From NCBI GenBank assembly GCA_902556905.1, contig CACDYK010000002.1, positions 57,879-121,878 on the forward strand: a stretch of 64,000 nucleotides of DNA, in the 5' to 3' direction. Every line of letters begins with the position of its first letter. Position 1 is the stretch's first letter. Under the pieces are notes generated by a model. The model saw only the letters and a program-made list of their open reading frames with translations. It was not told the origin of the DNA and searched no databases. The stretch is from an uncultured Pelagibacteraceae bacterium. Its GTDB lineage: Bacteria > Pseudomonadota > Alphaproteobacteria > Pelagibacterales > Pelagibacteraceae. Shown here one piece after another: positions 27,270 through 37,198 of this stretch. Position numbers and translations under genes: made by a program.

Positions 27270-28526
27270 ATGCAAAAATATTCTATATTTAATCTTGTTA
27301 AAAACGCTTTTTCTGGTCATCAAAACTGGGATCTTGCTTGGAAAGATCCAACTCCTAAAAAAGAATATGATGTTGTGATTATTGGAGGTGGCGGTCATGG
27401 TTTAGCAACTGCATATTATCTAGCAAAAGAACATGGTATTACTAATGTAGCTATCATTGAAAAAGGATGGATTGGCGGTGGAAATGTTGGTCGTAATACT
27501 ACAATTATAAGATCAAATTACATGCATGATGATAATGCTCTCTTTAGCGAGTTTGGAATGGATTTGTGGAGAAAGATGAGTCAGGATTTAAATTACAATG
27601 TGATGTTTTCCCCTAGAGGGATTATTAATCTTGCACATTCTGATGCTCAAATGAATGTTTATGCGAGAAGAGGAAATTCAATGAGATTGAATGGAATTGA
27701 TGCGGTTCTACTTAATAGAGAGCAAGTTAAAGAAATTATACCAATGGCAGATTTTTCTGAAAATGTAAGATTCCCAATTTTTGGTGGATTGATGCAGCCA
27801 AGCGCAGGAACCGCAAGACATGATGCTGTAGCTTGGGGATATGCAAGGCAAGCAGATTCAATGGGAGTTGATATAATTCAAAACTGTGAAGTTACAGGTT
27901 TTGATGTGAGTGGTGGAAAAATTAATGGCGTTAGAACTTCAAGAGGTGACATTAAAGTTAAAAAAATTGGTCTGTGTGTTGCAGGAAGTACAAATATTTT
28001 AGCAGAAAAGTTAAACATGACTGTACCAGTTGAAACTCATCTTCTTCAGGCGTGTGTGTCAGAACCAGTAAAACCAATTTTAGATAGAGTTGTTACTTTT
28101 GGAGCTGGACATTTCTATATTAGCCAATCCGACAAAGGTGAAATGGTAATGGGTGGAGATTTAGATGGATACAATAGCTACGCACAAAGAGGTAATTTGC
28201 CAACTTTACAACATGTTCTAACAGAAGGAATTGCGATGATGCCATTTCTAAGTAAATTAAAAATGCTTAGAACTTGGGGTGGAATAATGGATATGTCTAT
28301 GGATGGCTCACCAATCATTGATAAGACACATATTGAAGGTTTATATTTAAATTGTGGATGGTGTTATGGTGGATTTAAAGCCACTCCAGCATCGGGTTGG
28401 ACATTTGCTCATACAATTGCACAAGATAGAGTTCACAAGCTAAATGCTGGTTATAGTTTAAATAGATTCAATACAGGTCATCTTCTTGATGAAAAAGGAC
28501 TTGGTACAAAAACTTGGATTTCATAA
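27270..28526 (+). CDS. soxB: Sarcosine oxidase beta-type / N-methylglutamate dehydrogenase subunit A
   Basis: 418 residues. The FAD Rossmann motif is VVIIGGGGHGLATAYYLAKE at about 35-54. The run TARHDAVAWGYARQAD carries His184, matching the His that covalently holds FMN in heterotetrameric sarcosine oxidase. It is the catalytic flavin subunit for oxidative N-demethylation. Gene order B-D-A-G follows with no gaps. The same four-subunit layout is used by N-methylglutamate dehydrogenase (MgdABCD), and since gmaS-mgsABC is present that substrate is a serious alternative. Confidence 0.88.
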   Translation: MQKYSIFNLVKNAFSGHQNWDLAWKDPTPKKEYDVVIIGGGGHGLATAYYLAKEHGITNVAIIEKGWIGGGNVGRNTTIIRSNYMHDDNALFSEFGMDLWRKMSQDLNYNVMFSPRGIINLAHSDAQMNVYARRGNSMRLNGIDAVLLNREQVKEIIPMADFSENVRFPIFGGLMQPSAGTARHDAVAWGYARQADSMGVDIIQNCEVTGFDVSGGKINGVRTSRGDIKVKKIGLCVAGSTNILAEKLNMTVPVETHLLQACVSEPVKPILDRVVTFGAGHFYISQSDKGEMVMGGDLDGYNSYAQRGNLPTLQHVLTEGIAMMPFLSKLKMLRTWGGIMDMSMDGSPIIDKTHIEGLYLNCGWCYGGFKATPASGWTFAHTIAQDRVHKLNAGYSLNRFNTGHLLDEKGLGTKTWIS

Positions 28527-28796
28527 ATGCTTTATATTAAATGTCCTCACTGCGGAATGAGATCTCAAAATGAATTTTCTTACGGAGGAGACGCAACTGT
28601 TAAAAGACCAGAGCTTGATAAAGAAATATCCGATCAAGAATGGGATAATTTTGTCTATAATAGAAAAAGTCTAAGAGGAAAACATTGGGAATTATGGCAA
28701 CATTTATCAGGTTGTAGACAGTGGATAAAAGTTGAGAGAGATACAGCTACTCATGAAATTTTTAATACTCTTAAAGCAAATGAGGAAATCTCATAA
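28527..28796 (+). CDS. soxD: Sarcosine oxidase delta-type / MgdB subunit
   Basis: 89 residues. Cys6 and Cys9 in CPHC and His59 and Cys63 in QHLSGC reproduce the zinc ligand positions known for the delta subunit of sarcosine oxidase. The rest matches the family: FSYGGDATVKRPELD and WDNFVYNRKSLRGKHWELWQH. It has a structural role in the complex. It starts directly after soxB and overlaps the soxA start by one base. Confidence 0.92.
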   Translation: MLYIKCPHCGMRSQNEFSYGGDATVKRPELDKEISDQEWDNFVYNRKSLRGKHWELWQHLSGCRQWIKVERDTATHEIFNTLKANEEIS

Positions 28797-31792
28797 TGTC
28801 CCAGAGTTTTAGGTTAGAAAATATTGGTTTAATAAATAGAGATAAAAAACTATCATTTAAATTTAATGGAGTTACTTATTATGGATATGAAGGTGATACT
28901 CTTGCTTCAGCCTTAATAGCTAACGGTGTACACTTGGTTGGTAGAAGTTTTAAATATCACAGACCTAGAGGTTTTTTTGGAGCAGGAGTTGATGAGCCGT
29001 ACGCAATTGTACAATTGTACAGAAATGGTGAAACTGAACCCAATATTAAAGCAACAGAACAAGAACTATTTGAAGGTTTGGAGGCAACAAGTGTAAACTG
29101 TTGGCCTAGTGTTAATTTTGATATTGGAGCTATAAATAATTTCTTAAAGATTTTTCTTCCAGCTGGTTTTTATTACAAAACTTTCATGTGGCCTAAAAGT
29201 TTTTGGTATAAAGTTTATGAGCCATTTATTAGAAAAGCAGCAGGGCTTGGTGTTGCATCTACCAAACATGACAAAGAAAGATATGAACACAAATATGAAT
29301 ATTGTGACTTATTAATTGCAGGATCAGGACCGTCAGGCCTAGCAAGTGCATATGCTGCAGCAAAAAATGGTGCACGAGTTATTTTAGCTGAAGATAAACC
29401 TAGACACGGTGGAACATTATTAACCAGTGAGGTTAATATAGGAAATCAATCAGGCAGGGAATGGGCCGATGGAATAATTTCAGAGCTTAAAGAAATGCCA
29501 AATGTAATTGTTAAAAATAGATCACAGGTTTTTGGTTATTATGATCATAACATGTTAGTGATGTCTGAGAGAATTAGTGATCATCTTCCGAAAACAAAAA
29601 AATTTCATCCAAAACAAAGACTTTGGTACATTAGAGCAAAAGAAGTTTTAATTTCATCAGGGTCAATCGAAAGACCAATAGTTTTTGGTAACAACGATAC
29701 ACCAGGTGTAATGCTATCATCAGCTGCAAAAGAATATTTAAAAGTTTATGGAGTATTAGTTGGAAGAAATCCTTTAATATTTACTAACAACGATAGTGGC
29801 TACGAAACAGCAATAGAATTTAAAAAAAATGGTGTTGACCCAATTATTTTAGATACAAGAAAAGATCCTCAATCTGAAATAGTTGATGAAGCAAAAAATT
29901 TAGGAATAAATATTAAGTTTTCTCATGTAGTAGTTGCCGCTCAAGGGTACAAAAAGGTAAAATCAGCTGATATTGCTAAGATTTCAGATGATAAAGAGCA
30001 ACTTGGAAAAGTAGAGAGTATAAAATGTGACTGTATATGTGTTTCAGGTTTTTGGACACCTACTATTCATCTAGCTTCACAATCAGGAAATAAAACAAAA
30101 TTCAAAGAAGACATAGATGCATTTGTTCCAGGAATATCAAAACAAAATGAAACAACATTAGGTGCTGCAAATGGATCATATGTTTTAGAGGAAACGTTAA
30201 AGAGTTCTTTTGAAGCTGGACAAGAATTATCAAAAAAAATTACGAACAATGATAATGAAATTTCTTTTCCAAACGTTGCTGAAAAAAAATCAACAACACA
30301 TGATAAATTTTGGTGTGTACCATTACCTGAAGGAAAAAATTATAAAAGATTTTTAGATTTTCAAAATGATGTTTCAGTTTCAGACGTTGAGATAGCACTT
30401 AAAGAGGGCTATCGATCAATTGAACATGTAAAAAGATATACAACACTTGGAATGGCAACTGACCAAGGTAAAACAAGTAATTTAAATGGTTTACAATTAG
30501 TATCCAATATAGAAAATAAAGTAGTACCAAATGTTGGTCACACAACTTTTAGACCTCCTTATACTCCAGTTTCAATAGGAGCAATTGTTGGAAGAGAAGT
30601 TGGTAAACATTCAAAACCTACAAGAAAATCTCCAATGCATTCGTGGCATGAAAAAAATAACGCAGTTTTTGTTGATGCTGGTGTGTGGTTAAGACCTAGA
30701 TATTACAAACAAGGAAATGAAAATTTATTTGAAGGATCAAAAAGAGAGGCAAAAAATGTCAGAACAAATGTGGGAGTTTGTGATGTAACTACATTAGGTA
30801 AAATAGATATTAAAGGTCCAGATGCAGCAGAGTTACTAAATAGAGTTTATACAAATGCGTGGTTAAAGCTACCTGTTGGAAAAGCAAGATATGGTGTGAT
30901 GTTAAGAGAAGATGGAATTGTTATGGATGATGGAACTACGACACGAATTTCAGAAAATCACTATCACATGACAACTACTACAGCACAAGCTGCAAACGTT
31001 CTTTCACATTTAGAGTATTATTTACAACTAGTATGGCCAGAGTTAAATGTAAATGTAGTTTCAACAACAGAACAATGGGCAGGGGCTGCAATTGCTGGCC
31101 CTAAGTCTAGAGATTTATTGCAAAAACTATTTCCAAATTCTGATGTATCAAATGAAGGATTACCGTTTATGGGTTTTATAGAGGGAGATTTGTTTGGAGT
31201 GAAGGCAAGAATATTTAGAATTTCATTTTCAGGTGAGCTTGCTTATGAAGTAAATGTAGAGTCTGATAATGGGAACTTTATGTGGGAAAAGATTATGGAA
31301 GTAGGTTATGAATTTGATATTCAGCCATATGGAACAGAGGCACTATCAACTCTTAGAATTGAAATGGGGCATGTTGCTGGATCCGAGCTCGATGGAAGAA
31401 CAATACCTTATGACAACTCTTTAGAGGGGTTATTGAGTAAAAAGAAAGATTTTATTGGAAAAAGATCTTTAAACAGAGAGGCATTTACAGCTAAAGATAG
31501 ACAAAAAGTTGTTGGCGTAGTTCCTTTAGATAAAAAAACAAGTATTCCAGAGGGGTCGCATTTAGTAAAAGACTCTAATGCACCACTACCAAATCCAAAA
31601 TTAGGTTATATTTCAGCTTCTTGCTGGAGTGTTGAACACGATAATCCTTTTTCTTTAGCTATTCTTAAAGATGGAAAAAACATGATTGGTGAAAAATTAT
31701 TTGTGATGTCTCCGCTTAAAAATAAAGTAATTCCAGTTGAGATTGTTTCTTCACACTATGTTGATCCAAAAGGTGAAAGGGTTAGATCATGA
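28796..31792 (+). CDS. soxA: Sarcosine oxidase alpha-type / MgdC subunit
   Basis: 998 residues in three parts. A small ferredoxin-like N-terminal region (about 10-100) has [28 protein letters not shown] dinucleotide domain starts at [23 protein letters not shown]-terminal GcvT domain (about 620-990) carries the THF site, with [11 protein letters not shown] and [12 protein letters not shown]. It accepts the methylene group on THF and binds NAD. It overlaps soxG by 4 bp. Sarcosine or N-methylglutamate may be the substrate of the whole complex. Confidence 0.92.
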   Translation: MSQSFRLENIGLINRDKKLSFKFNGVTYYGYEGDTLASALIANGVHLVGRSFKYHRPRGFFGAGVDEPYAIVQLYRNGETEPNIKATEQELFEGLEATSVNCWPSVNFDIGAINNFLKIFLPAGFYYKTFMWPKSFWYKVYEPFIRKAAGLGVASTKHDKERYEHKYEYCDLLIAGSGPSGLASAYAAAKNGARVILAEDKPRHGGTLLTSEVNIGNQSGREWADGIISELKEMPNVIVKNRSQVFGYYDHNMLVMSERISDHLPKTKKFHPKQRLWYIRAKEVLISSGSIERPIVFGNNDTPGVMLSSAAKEYLKVYGVLVGRNPLIFTNNDSGYETAIEFKKNGVDPIILDTRKDPQSEIVDEAKNLGINIKFSHVVVAAQGYKKVKSADIAKISDDKEQLGKVESIKCDCICVSGFWTPTIHLASQSGNKTKFKEDIDAFVPGISKQNETTLGAANGSYVLEETLKSSFEAGQELSKKITNNDNEISFPNVAEKKSTTHDKFWCVPLPEGKNYKRFLDFQNDVSVSDVEIALKEGYRSIEHVKRYTTLGMATDQGKTSNLNGLQLVSNIENKVVPNVGHTTFRPPYTPVSIGAIVGREVGKHSKPTRKSPMHSWHEKNNAVFVDAGVWLRPRYYKQGNENLFEGSKREAKNVRTNVGVCDVTTLGKIDIKGPDAAELLNRVYTNAWLKLPVGKARYGVMLREDGIVMDDGTTTRISENHYHMTTTTAQAANVLSHLEYYLQLVWPELNVNVVSTTEQWAGAAIAGPKSRDLLQKLFPNSDVSNEGLPFMGFIEGDLFGVKARIFRISFSGELAYEVNVESDNGNFMWEKIMEVGYEFDIQPYGTEALSTLRIEMGHVAGSELDGRTIPYDNSLEGLLSKKKDFIGKRSLNREAFTAKDRQKVVGVVPLDKKTSIPEGSHLVKDSNAPLPNPKLGYISASCWSVEHDNPFSLAILKDGKNMIGEKLFVMSPLKNKVIPVEIVSSHYVDPKGERVRS

Positions 31793-32376
31793 GTTTAATA
31801 TCAGCCTTAGCAAATGTTCATTCAATAGGTCAGTTCGGTGATCATGAAAGTAAAAAAGAAAATAATCTTTTAAAAATATCTGAGATAAAGAATTTATTAA
31901 TAGTTCAAATAGTTCAGTATAAAAATTCTACAGTTTCATTTGAAACTATTGATATTAATGGTTTGAAATTAAAAGATGAAACATTAAGTGTATCAAGTAA
32001 TAATGAAACAAGAATTTTATGGAATGGACCAAAAAATTGGCTTTTGGTTTCAACAAAAAAAGATTTACTTAATGATATTTCACAAAATTTTAAAGAAACA
32101 GATTTTGCAGTAACTGATTTATCTCATTCAAAAGCGATAATTGAAATAGAAGGCCAAGATACAAAAGAAGTTTTAAAGAAAGGCTGTCCTTTTAATTTTA
32201 ATACTTTAGAAAAAAATAATTCAATAAATTCTACTTACAATGGTATAGCATTTACTGTTGATATCCTAGATGACAATCCTGATAAAGTGAGATTATTTGC
32301 TTTAAGAAGTTTTGGAGAATCATTATACCATTCAATTACAGATGCATCCTTAGAGTTTGGTTATAGATCTCTGTAA
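31789..32376 (+). CDS. soxG: Sarcosine oxidase gamma-type / MgdD subunit
   Basis: 195 residues. Similarity is to the SoxG family, itself related to Gcv[38 protein letters not shown] and the closing [22 protein letters not shown]. The conserved [26 protein letters not shown] region is clear. It is the last gene of the BDAG unit and ends 27 bp from the convergent EamA gene. Confidence 0.87.
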   Translation: MSLISALANVHSIGQFGDHESKKENNLLKISEIKNLLIVQIVQYKNSTVSFETIDINGLKLKDETLSVSSNNETRILWNGPKNWLLVSTKKDLLNDISQNFKETDFAVTDLSHSKAIIEIEGQDTKEVLKKGCPFNFNTLEKNNSINSTYNGIAFTVDILDDNPDKVRLFALRSFGESLYHSITDASLEFGYRSL

Positions 32377-32403
32377 GATTAAAAGTATTTTAACAAATCA
32401 CCT

Positions 32404-33252
32404 TCAATCTCTTGTTGCAATATATACACCAATTGAAGTAATTAGAAATCCAATTAAATCCAAATTAGTCAAATTTTCATCTAGAAATAGCCATGCCATA
32501 AAAGCAGAGGTAGCTGGTATTAAAAAAAATATTGAAACAGTTTTACTTGCTGAATTATTTTTAATTAAATACATCAATATTGTGAAGGCACCAAATGATA
32601 CTAATAATATCTGATGACTCATTGCAATTATGAATGTTTGTGAGAAATCAATATAAGGATCAGCAAACAAAATTATTATTAGCAAATGAAACAAACATCC
32701 TCCAAGGGCTTGGTTCATATTGCTTACAGGTAGAGGCAAATTATTACTTAATTTTTTTTGCCATAATGTAGAAAAAGTAATTGCAAGTAATGCTATAATC
32801 GTTGCTATTAATCCAGCTGTTGGTATTTTAGAGCCTATATCAAAACCTAAAACAAGTGCTGCACCAGTAAATCCCAATAAAACTCCTACCCATTGTTTAA
32901 TAGAAACTTTTTCATTTAATATTGGACCACTTAAAGCATTTGTAAGAACTGGCTGTAGAGTTACTATTAATGCCGCAATACCTGTGGGCATACCTATTGA
33001 AATTGAATAAAAAACACCTCCAAGATAAAGACCATGAAAAAGTACACCACTAAAAAAAGACTCAAGAAAGTTTTTTCTGCTAACTAAAATTTTTTCTTTT
33101 GAGTAAAGAGAAAATATTAAAAATCCTAAAGCCACTAAAGCAAATCTGAAAGCAAGTGCCGCAAATGGATCACTATTATCAATAATTGGCTTTGTAGTAA
33201 TAAAGGCTGATGACCAAAGTAAAATAAAAATGAATGGAAAAATTTTAACCAT
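32404..33252 (-). CDS. EamA/DMT-family transporter
   Basis: 282 residues with about ten hydrophobic helices in two repeats of five, the DMT drug/metabolite exporter layout. ILLWSSAFITTKPIID opens the first repeat, with AALIVTLQPVLTNALSGPILNEK marking the EamA signature, and LIPATSAFMAWLFLDENLT the second. The substrate is unknown; amino acid or metabolite export is typical. It is a single gene on the minus strand. Confidence 0.87.
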   Translation of the reverse strand: MVKIFPFIFILLWSSAFITTKPIIDNSDPFAALAFRFALVALGFLIFSLYSKEKILVSRKNFLESFFSGVLFHGLYLGGVFYSISIGMPTGIAALIVTLQPVLTNALSGPILNEKVSIKQWVGVLLGFTGAALVLGFDIGSKIPTAGLIATIIALLAITFSTLWQKKLSNNLPLPVSNMNQALGGCLFHLLIIILFADPYIDFSQTFIIAMSHQILLVSFGAFTILMYLIKNNSASKTVSIFFLIPATSAFMAWLFLDENLTNLDLIGFLITSIGVYIATRD

Positions 33253-33361
33253 TTTTGACTTATAGTTTAAATATTTAATTAGTATTAGAAATAATAACCA
33301 AAATGGACCAATTCTACCTTGAGTTGATTCTTATAATCAGTATTAATCAAGTTAGTTGTTT

Positions 33362-33658
33362 ATGAAATTTAAAAAAATATATTTCTTAGTTTTAATTTCT
33401 ATATTTTTATCTGGGTGTATTCAGTCTACAGCTTTACTAGGACCTGGCGTTACAATTGCTACAACTGGTAATATTATGCAAGCTGGACTTCAATATGGGG
33501 CTAACACGGCAATAAAAAAAGAAACCGGTAAAGATGCAATTACACATTTAAAAGATGCCGTAAACGAAGAACAAGATAATCAAAAACTTGAAAAAAAAAT
33601 AAGAAATATTACTAAAAATACTATTGATAAAGTAAAGAGAAAATTATTAATAAACTAA
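33362..33658 (+). CDS. Small lipoprotein
   Basis: 98 residues from ATG at 33362; an upstream TTG at 33356 is less likely. The signal ends in a lipobox LSGC at about residues 16-19, so Cys becomes lipid-linked. The mature part is GPGVTIATTGNIMQAGLQYGANTAIKKETGK, followed by a charged helix NEEQDNQKLEKKIRN. It may be an outer-membrane lipoprotein. Its stop overlaps the convergent stop of the next gene. Confidence 0.8.
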   Translation: MKFKKIYFLVLISIFLSGCIQSTALLGPGVTIATTGNIMQAGLQYGANTAIKKETGKDAITHLKDAVNEEQDNQKLEKKIRNITKNTIDKVKRKLLIN

Positions 33659-34095
33659 CTTAATATATTTAAAGTAATAAGTTTCTTTTGTTTTGTTTCG
33701 TTACACCACATTTCATAACTTTCACAAACTCTCCACAAATGATCAAATGCCCTTTGAGATATTTCTAAGGGAAAATGACTTTTTGTGTAATATAATTTAG
33801 GTATTTTAATCAAAAACTTAACCATAGAGTCTTTCTGCATCTCTAAAAGTCTCATGGTTTCATTATTAATTTTTTTACCAGAAATTTTATCGATAAAATT
33901 ACTATTCTTAAGCTCTGAAAACCATTTGTCATGAAATTCTCCTGAACTGATTAAGTCGTAATCTTTTGTTGTCATAAATACTTCAAACGCTTGGATATTC
34001 AACATTTCAGGGTTTTCTTTTTTAATGTCTGTAATTTTAGAATAAATTAATTCGGCAACTCTTAAAACATAAGGCTTATCGTTATCTTCTGACAT
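33655..34095 (-). CDS. Hypothetical soluble protein
   Basis: 146 residues, no signal or membrane helix. It is mostly helical with a conserved-looking end FDHLWRVCESYEMWCNETKQKK. No family recognised. It lies 3 bp after the Asp/Glu racemase gene, so the two are probably co-transcribed. Confidence 0.65.
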   Translation of the reverse strand: MSEDNDKPYVLRVAELIYSKITDIKKENPEMLNIQAFEVFMTTKDYDLISSGEFHDKWFSELKNSNFIDKISGKKINNETMRLLEMQKDSMVKFLIKIPKLYYTKSHFPLEISQRAFDHLWRVCESYEMWCNETKQKKLITLNILS

Positions 34096-34098
34096 TAA

Positions 34099-34845
34099 TT
34101 AGCCTTTGTGTTTACTCATTGCAGAATTTGCAAGTATTAAATTAGGATCTAAAAAAATTTTAGAAGATCTTATATTGCTAAATGATTTAAATGCAAAAAT
34201 TGCAATTGGAAGCTCCGTACAGCCTAATATTATTTTTTTACATTTCATTTTAATTAATTCATTAATTGCTGGTTGTATTGCTTTTGCAGCAGCTTTAACA
34301 TTGCCCATTTTAACAAATTTTATAGCTTTATTTACAGATTTTTTTTGAAGGTTTTGAGAAGGCTGTATTAAGTTATAATCTTTATTAAAAATATTATCAT
34401 ATACCCCTGTTTTTAGTGTGCCCTCAGTAGCTAATAAACCTACTTTTGAATTTTTTTTACAATTTTTTTTTGTGAATTTAAAAACTTCTTTTGGCATATT
34501 TATAATAGGTATATTAATTTTTTTTTGTAAATCATCGAACCAATAATGAGCTGTATTGCAAGGGATTACAATAAATTTACATTTATTTTTTTCGAGTAAC
34601 TTGCACCCATGAAGCAAACTTTTTAAAACATTATTATATTTTTTTTTACTTGCGTTGTTTGATGATTTATTTGATAAATTTTTAGTTTGCACACCTATAG
34701 ACTCTGGTCTTCCTGGTATATTAGATTTATTGTAAAGAATAAATAAAGGGTATTCTTGATCAATTTTTCCTCTATTTAAGATTGCAAGTTTATTACAAAA
34801 ATCTAAGCCCGCTTGTGTTCCCATTCCACCTAAAATGCCGATCAT
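34099..34845 (-). CDS. Aspartate/glutamate racemase family protein
   Basis: 248 residues. The glycine-rich start MIGILGGMGTQAGLDF and the two catalytic cysteines in VIPCNTAHYWFDDLQ and ILGCTELPIAI define the PLP-independent Asp/Glu racemase family. Aspartate racemase is the closest guess. With the 146-residue gene and the cupin upstream it may form a small amino-acid unit. YgeA-like broad specificity is possible. Confidence 0.85.
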   Translation of the reverse strand: MIGILGGMGTQAGLDFCNKLAILNRGKIDQEYPLFILYNKSNIPGRPESIGVQTKNLSNKSSNNASKKKYNNVLKSLLHGCKLLEKNKCKFIVIPCNTAHYWFDDLQKKINIPIINMPKEVFKFTKKNCKKNSKVGLLATEGTLKTGVYDNIFNKDYNLIQPSQNLQKKSVNKAIKFVKMGNVKAAAKAIQPAINELIKMKCKKIILGCTELPIAIFAFKSFSNIRSSKIFLDPNLILANSAMSKHKG

Positions 34846-34867
34846 ATTTTTTTTGAATAATTTAATA

Positions 34868-35215
34868 TTAGATTGGTTTATTTATACCTCTCATAAAAAC
34901 AATAAGTAGGCAACCATTTTTAGTATGAGAGTTATGTTCTGTGCCAGGTTCAAAAGTTACAAAATCACCTTTTTTAAATATTCTGCCATCTGCATCTTGA
35001 AGCTCACCTTCAATTACATAAAATTCTTCATAACCTTGATGAATATGTGACAAACTCTTGGCTCCAGCATCCATTTTAAGTATGTAAGTTCCAAAACCTC
35101 CATTACTTTTATCATAACTTATTTTATGCCAGCTCATACCTTCAACTGGCTTGCCATAATTATCAAATGGCTTGAATTTTAAATCTTTTATATTTTTAAT
35201 GAATCTTTCACTCAT
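34868..35215 (-). CDS. Cupin-domain protein
   Basis: 115 residues. One cupin barrel: motif 1 is HIHQGYEEFYVIEGEL, with metal ligands His, His and Glu, and motif 2 is GDFVTFEPGTEHNSHT with the final His. Small single-cupin proteins bind metal and a small ligand or act as isomerases. The gene begins 144 bp after cspA ends and may use its own promoter there. Function is unknown. Confidence 0.85.
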   Translation of the reverse strand: MSERFIKNIKDLKFKPFDNYGKPVEGMSWHKISYDKSNGGFGTYILKMDAGAKSLSHIHQGYEEFYVIEGELQDADGRIFKKGDFVTFEPGTEHNSHTKNGCLLIVFMRGINKPI

Positions 35216-35286
35216 ATTAATAATACATATTGTGCATTTAATTAATATATTTGAAAATTGTGTTTAAAGCTTGATTTGACTTTTTG

Positions 35287-35346
35287 GTATTGGCTAAAAT
35301 CAAACATTAAATCCTTAGATTTAAAATTAATTATTTCAGCCAATAG
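35287..35346 (-). ncRNA. Nested hairpin downstream of cold-shock gene
   Basis: Arms at 35288-35300 and 35333-35345 are 13 bases long and complementary except for one position. Inside them TTAAATC and GATTTAA (35307-35313 and 35318-35324) make a perfect seven-pair hairpin around CTTA. No T-run follows on either strand, so it is not a standard terminator. It may be a 3' element of the cold-shock mRNA, a leader of the cupin gene, or a small RNA. No family recognised. Confidence 0.4.
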
Positions 35347-35358
35347 GAAGTGTGAATA

Positions 35359-35565
35359 TTATGCAGTTTTTAAGTTAACTGCTGAAGGACCTTTAGGACC
35401 ATCTTCAACATCGAAAGTCAAAGCTTGACCCTCATCTAAACCGTTCATACCAGCATCTCTTACTGCTGAAACATGTACAAACACATCTTTTTCTTTGTCT
35501 TCTCTTTCAATAAAACCAAAACCTTTGGTTGGATTGAACCATTTTACTTTTCCTTGTAGACTCAT
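35359..35565 (-). CDS. cspA: Cold-shock protein
   Basis: 68 residues of a single CSD barrel. RNP1 is KGFGFIERE and RNP2 VFVHVSAV, both intact. It binds single-stranded RNA or DNA and acts as a chaperone of transcripts. Start ATG is clear. Both flanks carry inverted repeats, which fits the autoregulated mRNAs usual for this family. The symbol stands for the family, since SAR11 has several paralogues. Confidence 0.93.
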   Translation of the reverse strand: MSLQGKVKWFNPTKGFGFIEREDKEKDVFVHVSAVRDAGMNGLDEGQALTFDVEDGPKGPSAVNLKTA

Positions 35566-35598
35566 ATTTATCTTCTTACTTTTCGTTATATTAATTTA

Positions 35599-35616
35599 TT
35601 ACTTATAATTAAGTAA
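35599..35616 (-). promoter_or_regulatory. Perfect palindrome in cold-shock gene leader
   Basis: TTACTTA and TAAGTAA flank TAAT, a perfect seven-pair inverted repeat centred about 43 bp before the cspA start. It could be a hairpin in the leader RNA or a dimeric protein site. In an AT-rich genome a chance repeat of this size is possible. Confidence 0.35.
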
Positions 35617-35682
35617 TTCAGGCTTTGTTTAGATTTTAAAGGGTTTTGTCAACAAAATAGATAAAAAATATAGATTAATTAT

Positions 35683-36150
35683 TTAATTGTTGTTTATAAT
35701 TTTAGTTAAATAGACTGAATTAACATCTTCTTTATAGTGCGCAAAAGGTTTGCATGTTTCAAAACCACACTTTTTAAATAGTTTTCTAGCAGGTATAAAA
35801 AAATCTCCAGCACCAGTTTCAATACTTAATCTATTTATATTGAGTTTTTTTGCCTCGTTAATTAAATGATTGATAACATTAATGCCATTACCTTGATTTC
35901 TAAAATCATTATGAATTCTTATAGATTTAAATTCACCATGTTCTTTATCCAGAAATTTTAAAGCACCACATCCCATTAACATTTCATTTTGCCATAAACT
36001 CCAAAATTTTATTGAAGAGACTTTTAATCCAGGAATATCTAATACGTGTGCACTTCCTTCAGGTGAAGCTGCTCTTAATTCAATAAAATGTTTTATAAGT
36101 AACTTGTGAACTTCTTGATTATCAAAATTACCTTCTATCGATTTTAACAT
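35683..36150 (-). CDS. GNAT-family N-acetyltransferase
   Basis: 155 residues. The acetyl-CoA loop is IRIHNDFRNQGNGINVINHLI, preceded by beta strands LMGCGALKFLDKEHGEFKSI; the C-terminus has FFIPARKLFKKCGFETCKPF. Similar to YncA/ElaA-type small acetyltransferases. Substrate unknown. It starts next to the purK stop, so it is probably the third gene of the purE-purK operon. Confidence 0.85.
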   Translation of the reverse strand: MLKSIEGNFDNQEVHKLLIKHFIELRAASPEGSAHVLDIPGLKVSSIKFWSLWQNEMLMGCGALKFLDKEHGEFKSIRIHNDFRNQGNGINVINHLINEAKKLNINRLSIETGAGDFFIPARKLFKKCGFETCKPFAHYKEDVNSVYLTKIINNN

Positions 36151-37197
36151 TTATACTAAAGTTGTGATATGGCCCATTTTTCTTTTTTCTTTTACCTCTT
36201 TTTTTAGATAATCAAAAAAGAATTCATTTTCTTTGAACTGAGTTAACTTTCTATATGCAGATATTTGGTCTCCAATTAAATTTACCATATTTGCATTAGA
36301 TAATTTTTCTAGCGGTATTTGTTCCAAACCACATACAGCTCTTACATGGTTTTCAAATTGACTGACGTTGAAAGCATTAATTGTAAGATGGCCAGAATTG
36401 TGAACCCTTGGAGCTATTTCATTTACATATAAGTTGTCGTTTCTATCAATAAAAAATTCCACACATAAGGTTCCTACATACTTAAGTTCTTCAGCTATAG
36501 ACATTGCCCATTCTTTAGATTGGTCGTAGATTTTTTTGTTAATATCTGCTGGAATTTTTGAAAATTTTAATATTTGATCTTCATGTTTATTTTCTATTGG
36601 TTCATAAATTTCATATTTTTGGTCACTAAATCTAGTAATTATAATTGAAATTTCTTTTTTTAATTTAACTAACTTCTCTAAAATATATCCTTTAGAAAAA
36701 TCAATGTTTAATGAGTCAAACTCTTCAAAAGTGTTTATAGGATATTGACCTTTTCCATCATATCCAAGAGTTGTTGTTTTTAAAATACCTGGCAAAAGAT
36801 CTTCAAGGGATTTAATTTCTGAAGCATTTTCTACTGATGCGTATCTTGTAGTTCTAATGTTTAAATTATTTATAAAATCTTTTTCTGCCAATCTATGTTG
36901 AATTAGTCTGTTAACAGATGGTTTAGGTAAAACTGGTTTTAATTTATTTATTTCACTTAATGTTTCAAAAGGTATATTTTCAAATTCATAAGTAACATAA
37001 TTGACTAGATTTACAAATTCAGCAATCTTTTCCTTATTATTATAGCTTCCTGAAATAAATTGATTACAAAAATTTTGAGCTGGTGCATCAGGATCGTCAG
37101 AATAAATTATAGTTTTGATATTTAATTTTTTTGCAGAAATAGCAAGCATACTTCCAAGTTGGCCACCCCCAATAATACCAAGTGTTATTTCTGACAT
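36151..37197 (-). CDS. purK: 5-(carboxyamino)imidazole ribonucleotide synthase
   Basis: 348 residues of the ATP-grasp fold. It opens with LGIIGGGQLGSMLAISAKKL, has TTLGYDGKGQYPI for the ATP loop, and VEFFIDRNDNLYVNEIAPRVHNSGH as the metal and substrate site. It carboxylates aminoimidazole ribonucleotide using ATP and bicarbonate in purine synthesis. It follows purE by 1 bp. Confidence 0.95.
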   Translation of the reverse strand: MSEITLGIIGGGQLGSMLAISAKKLNIKTIIYSDDPDAPAQNFCNQFISGSYNNKEKIAEFVNLVNYVTYEFENIPFETLSEINKLKPVLPKPSVNRLIQHRLAEKDFINNLNIRTTRYASVENASEIKSLEDLLPGILKTTTLGYDGKGQYPINTFEEFDSLNIDFSKGYILEKLVKLKKEISIIITRFSDQKYEIYEPIENKHEDQILKFSKIPADINKKIYDQSKEWAMSIAEELKYVGTLCVEFFIDRNDNLYVNEIAPRVHNSGHLTINAFNVSQFENHVRAVCGLEQIPLEKLSNANMVNLIGDQISAYRKLTQFKENEFFFDYLKKEVKEKRKMGHITTLV

Positions 37198-37198
37198 T

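Noticed and set aside
32357..33010. Two plus-strand frames at 32357-32614 and 32720-33010
   Set aside because: Both are antisense to the EamA transporter, which has full helix repeats.
35640..35660. TTGACA as -35 of the cold-shock gene promoter
   Set aside because: The hexamer is there on the minus strand at 35652-35647, but no acceptable -10 lies 16-18 bases downstream.
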